Origin: Pseudomonadota bacterium
Lineage (GTDB): Bacteria; Pseudomonadota; Gammaproteobacteria; Acidiferrobacterales; Acidiferrobacteraceae
DNA length: 38,419 nt
Assembly (NCBI GenBank): GCA_021784755.1
Contig: JAJYHM010000003.1
Coordinates: forward strand, 1 to 38,419
Direction of reading: 5' to 3'
A program made the position numbers and the translations under genes. This document shows positions 36,519-38,419 of the stretch, piece by piece (position 1 is the stretch's first letter; every line of letters begins with the position of its first letter). Below the pieces are notes generated by a model, which worked only from the letters and a program-made list of their open reading frames with translations, had not been told where the DNA came from and searched no databases.

Positions 36519-37493
36519 TCAAGGCCGAAAACCACTTCCCGCGCGGGCTTGTGGACTGCGGGGCCCTTTCTTAAACGTGGATCGTGCGCTCAAGGGCTGC
36601 GCGTGATCCAATACTGTCCCCGTGAAGCGCATAAATCGCGTCGCCACGTTGCTAAAAGAGGGGGTAGCACCCCAGATCATGGTCCGGCAAAAACTGTCGT
36701 AGCGATCGCGGGTTGCGGAGTCTGTCGCAACCTGGTTGAGCGTGTCCCGAAGAACCCGCCAAGGCTCCATGCGAAACGCCCGAAACTGGTTGCCGTAAGT
36801 CGTTTGATCGCGCGTAACGGTATCCGCCAACAAAGGGGCTATGCGATCGACGGAAGCGGATTCGGGGGCACGTTCCAGAATGTGGTAAACGTCATACAGG
36901 TGGCGCACCAACCGGTCATCGTAAGCGCCGCGCCCGAATCCCGCCTGATCTTGGGCGGTTCGTCGCAGGTAGCCCACCAACTTGTCGGCCACGGTATCAG
37001 CGATACTCACCACGGGAACGACTGGGTAAGGTGCGAGGGGTCCTCCTTGCGGGGCGCCAACACGATCTAAGACCGTGCGTAGCGGTTTAATCTCAATCTG
37101 GGAGATCGGCTCGAACGCGGTGATCTCAAGCTTGATGTGGGGACGCAGGGCCTCGTCTTGTGTGGCAAACGAGCTCTGATAGGCGAAGTGGCCCATGATA
37201 TACTCGTTGCCATTGCGTCCCTTCATTTCGTCATCCAAAGGAAATCCAGCTTGGGTGACGGCGCTCTCGATCGCCGCCTTTACTGCCGACAAAAAGCGCC
37301 GCTTAGGGCCCTGCCCTATGATCTCGGGCGGCAATACGATCCGGAAATCGGCATCCTCGGACATGCGGTCGATCACGCCATGAGCCTGGGAGAGGGCGGT
37401 GCCACCACAAAAGATAATTTGGGCACCCAAGGGAGTTCCGGCCTGGCAAACGGCGGCTATCACGTCACGGACGAGGATGTCTTTTTCCAGCAT
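36519..37493 (-). CDS. AbiEii/AbiGii-family nucleotidyltransferase toxin
   Basis: A 324-aa member of the DNA polymerase beta-like nucleotidyltransferases used as toxins in type IV toxin-antitoxin and abortive-infection systems. Visible motifs: FCGGTALS (28-35) and RMSEDADF (43-50) with the paired Asp, a KLEIT strand, then VSIADTVADKLVGYLRR and RLVRHLYDVYHIL, which match the later AbiEii motifs. The last 25 residues (SARSTFKKGPRSPQ onward) look atypical, so the 3' end may have been altered. The gene upstream is the cognate AbiEi-like protein, 30 nt away. Base composition is lower in GC than neighbours, suggesting transfer. Confidence 0.85.
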   Translation of the reverse strand: MLEKDILVRDVIAAVCQAGTPLGAQIIFCGGTALSQAHGVIDRMSEDADFRIVLPPEIIGQGPKRRFLSAVKAAIESAVTQAGFPLDDEMKGRNGNEYIMGHFAYQSSFATQDEALRPHIKLEITAFEPISQIEIKPLRTVLDRVGAPQGGPLAPYPVVPVVSIADTVADKLVGYLRRTAQDQAGFGRGAYDDRLVRHLYDVYHILERAPESASVDRIAPLLADTVTRDQTTYGNQFRAFRMEPWRVLRDTLNQVATDSATRDRYDSFCRTMIWGATPSFSNVATRFMRFTGTVLDHAQPLSARSTFKKGPRSPQARAGSGFRP

Positions 37494-37523
37494 GGATTCT
37501 GGGAGACTGATGATCCCTTCATT

Positions 37524-37979
37524 TTAGGCAATCTGAATCGCGCGAACTTGGTTATCGTCGAGACGCTTCATAGAACACGGTCCGTTTCCCGAAACCCAGC
37601 TTCCCCCGACGCGAGCGCGTCCGATATCGAAAGCCAACCACGAAGGAACTTGTGTGGTTCGTTTCGCATTATAGTCGCGCGTAGCGCTGTTGGGACGAGG
37701 ATCCAAGCCCATCTTGATCAAGACCTCCTTAACGGAGGCATCAATTCCTGCAGTGGGAACGGAACGTTGAGTCCACGCGCTTTTTCCTGCGCGGGCATAG
37801 GCTCCGTATCCCAACCGCACCAAGACTCCATCCCGCACCAGAGAAGCCAGGACTCGTGTAATTGAGGAATAACTCACCTGAGGTAAAGCCTTTGTGAACT
37901 CGGCGCGCAGGAAGGCGTTCTCTTGGGGGCGAGAAACTAAATAGGCTTCTACAGCTTGACGAGTCTTGGGCGTTTTCAT
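37524..37979 (-). CDS. AbiEi-like antitoxin / transcriptional regulator (DUF6088 type)
   Basis: A 151-aa protein with an N-terminal winged helix: FLRAEFTKALPQVSYSSITRVLASLVRDGVLVRLGYGAYARAG. The remainder is basic and resembles the AbiEi/DUF6088 C-terminus. Such proteins neutralise AbiEii and repress their own operon. ATG 37979 is chosen because the family starts near MKTPKTRQAVEAYL; an in-frame start at 38108 would run through the palindrome upstream. The ribosome-binding site is weak (GGATAAG). Confidence 0.75.
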   Translation of the reverse strand: MKTPKTRQAVEAYLVSRPQENAFLRAEFTKALPQVSYSSITRVLASLVRDGVLVRLGYGAYARAGKSAWTQRSVPTAGIDASVKEVLIKMGLDPRPNSATRDYNAKRTTQVPSWLAFDIGRARVGGSWVSGNGPCSMKRLDDNQVRAIQIA

Positions 37980-38001
37980 GGGGTTCTTATCCAAAATTAA
38001 A

Positions 38002-38015
38002 CCTATCCAGATAGG
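38002..38015 (-). promoter_or_regulatory. Palindromic candidate operator of the AbiE operon
   Basis: CCTATC 38002-38007 and GATAGG 38010-38015 form perfect 6-bp arms with a 2-bp spacer, 23 bp before abiEi. A further half-site TATCCA (37988-37993) repeats TATCCA at 38004-38009, 16 bp away. TTTAAT (minus strand, 37996-38001) could be a -10 box, which would put the palindrome in the promoter spacer. Autorepression through inverted repeats is known for AbiEi. The remaining 38016-38373 shows no gene I can support. Confidence 0.5.
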
Positions 38016-38373
38016 CCCATCGTTCTCCACAGTTGCCTTAGAGGGTAAGCTCGTCCCTCGCGCGGTTTCGCCACAGCAGGCTACTTTTCCGCAGATTGCC
38101 ATCGACAATTACCGTAGCGTGCAGAAACTCTTCCGCGAATGGGAGACGGAAACCAAACATCCTATTGGCGCTGAAGTACCCTGCAAGCCCTGACGTCACG
38201 AGACCACAGGGGATATTCGTTCGTCGACCTGCGGAATGTAAGTCCTGAGTCAGATGCGTGCTACGCACGCGCGGCTCAGCGTGGGCGTTGAATTTAAAGC
38301 GCGGTGAACGTGCCCATTGCGTGAGCGGCCCGTTTTTTCTTGCGGAAGGGATCCGGATAGGGCTTGGCGCCCC

Positions 38374-38419
38374 CTAGGCTCTTTGTAAGACCTGGGCGAA
38401 GAAGCCGTCTGTCTTGTGG
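38374..38419 (-). CDS. rsmB: Probable RsmB/NOP-family rRNA methyltransferase, C-terminal fragment (cut by window edge)
   Basis: Fourteen codons and a stop at 38374-38376 read HKTDGFFAQVLQRA. The DGFF ending is typical of RsmB-type 16S rRNA m5C methyltransferases (usual end: DGFFYA plus a basic tail). Too little is present for a firm call; another frame is also open to the window edge. Confidence 0.5.
   Translation of the reverse strand, partial: HKTDGFFAQVLQRA

Noticed and set aside
38038-38268. Short minus-strand frame upstream of the AbiE module (76 codons)
   Set aside because: It would run into the presumed operator region, lacks a convincing ribosome-binding site and matches no family.

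Overview
The window looks like chromosomal DNA of a GC-rich gammaproteobacterium. ZipA, Rep, XerD with an HHPRG-type C-terminus, MlaA and a YciO-type protein all point that way. The left edge carries the tail of what looks like SoxZ, which suggests a sulfur-oxidising chemolithotroph, possibly related to Acidiferrobacter. That placement is inference from gene content only. Most of the window is densely packed housekeeping genes with 1-4 nt overlaps. I see no tRNA, rRNA, CRISPR array, insertion sequence or prophage.

Layout. 1-3183: soxZ tail, a GGDEF-EAL protein, an FGGY sugar kinase and queF (the last three on minus). 3205-9851: smc-zipA-ligA operon. 9875-12190 (minus): a yciI-bolA-lipoprotein peptidyl-prolyl isomerase cluster and a conserved-looking gene of unknown function. 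12221-18451: a tightly coupled run of rnm-like PHP nuclease, yciO, site-2 protease, trpS, scpA, scpB, rluB and an endonuclease III-like glycosylase, followed by mlaA. 19253-22379: rpsP-rimM-trmD-rplS-xerD, broken by a 350-bp gap before trmD that holds a good sigma70-type promoter and a foldable leader. 22386-25723: an unknown membrane protein, a patatin-like hydrolase and a second GGDEF-EAL paralog. 25852-27843: rep. 27963-31440 (minus): otsB-mscS-otsA, a trehalose and mechanosensitive-channel operon joined by 4-nt overlaps. 31774-34494: dacB and gltA. 34555-35682 (minus): a DAHP synthase. 35962-36165: a cold-shock protein with a hairpin-rich leader. 36519-38015: an AbiEii/AbiEi-type toxin-antitoxin module, more AT-rich than its surroundings, with a palindrome upstream. 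38374-38419: the tail of a probable RsmB-type methyltransferase.

Themes. Chromosome organisation and division are heavily represented (Smc, ScpA, ScpB, ZipA, XerD, LigA, Rep). With both ScpAB and Smc present, the complete condensin is encoded within 14 kb. Osmotic-stress genes are joined in one operon. The two c-di-GMP proteins share an architecture, and both have damaged GGDEF motifs with intact EAL residues, so they are predicted to be phosphodiesterases. The least ordinary observations are the trmD leader, the otsB-mscS-otsA coupling, the ScpB repeat tail and the AbiE module. No clearly new multi-gene system was found.
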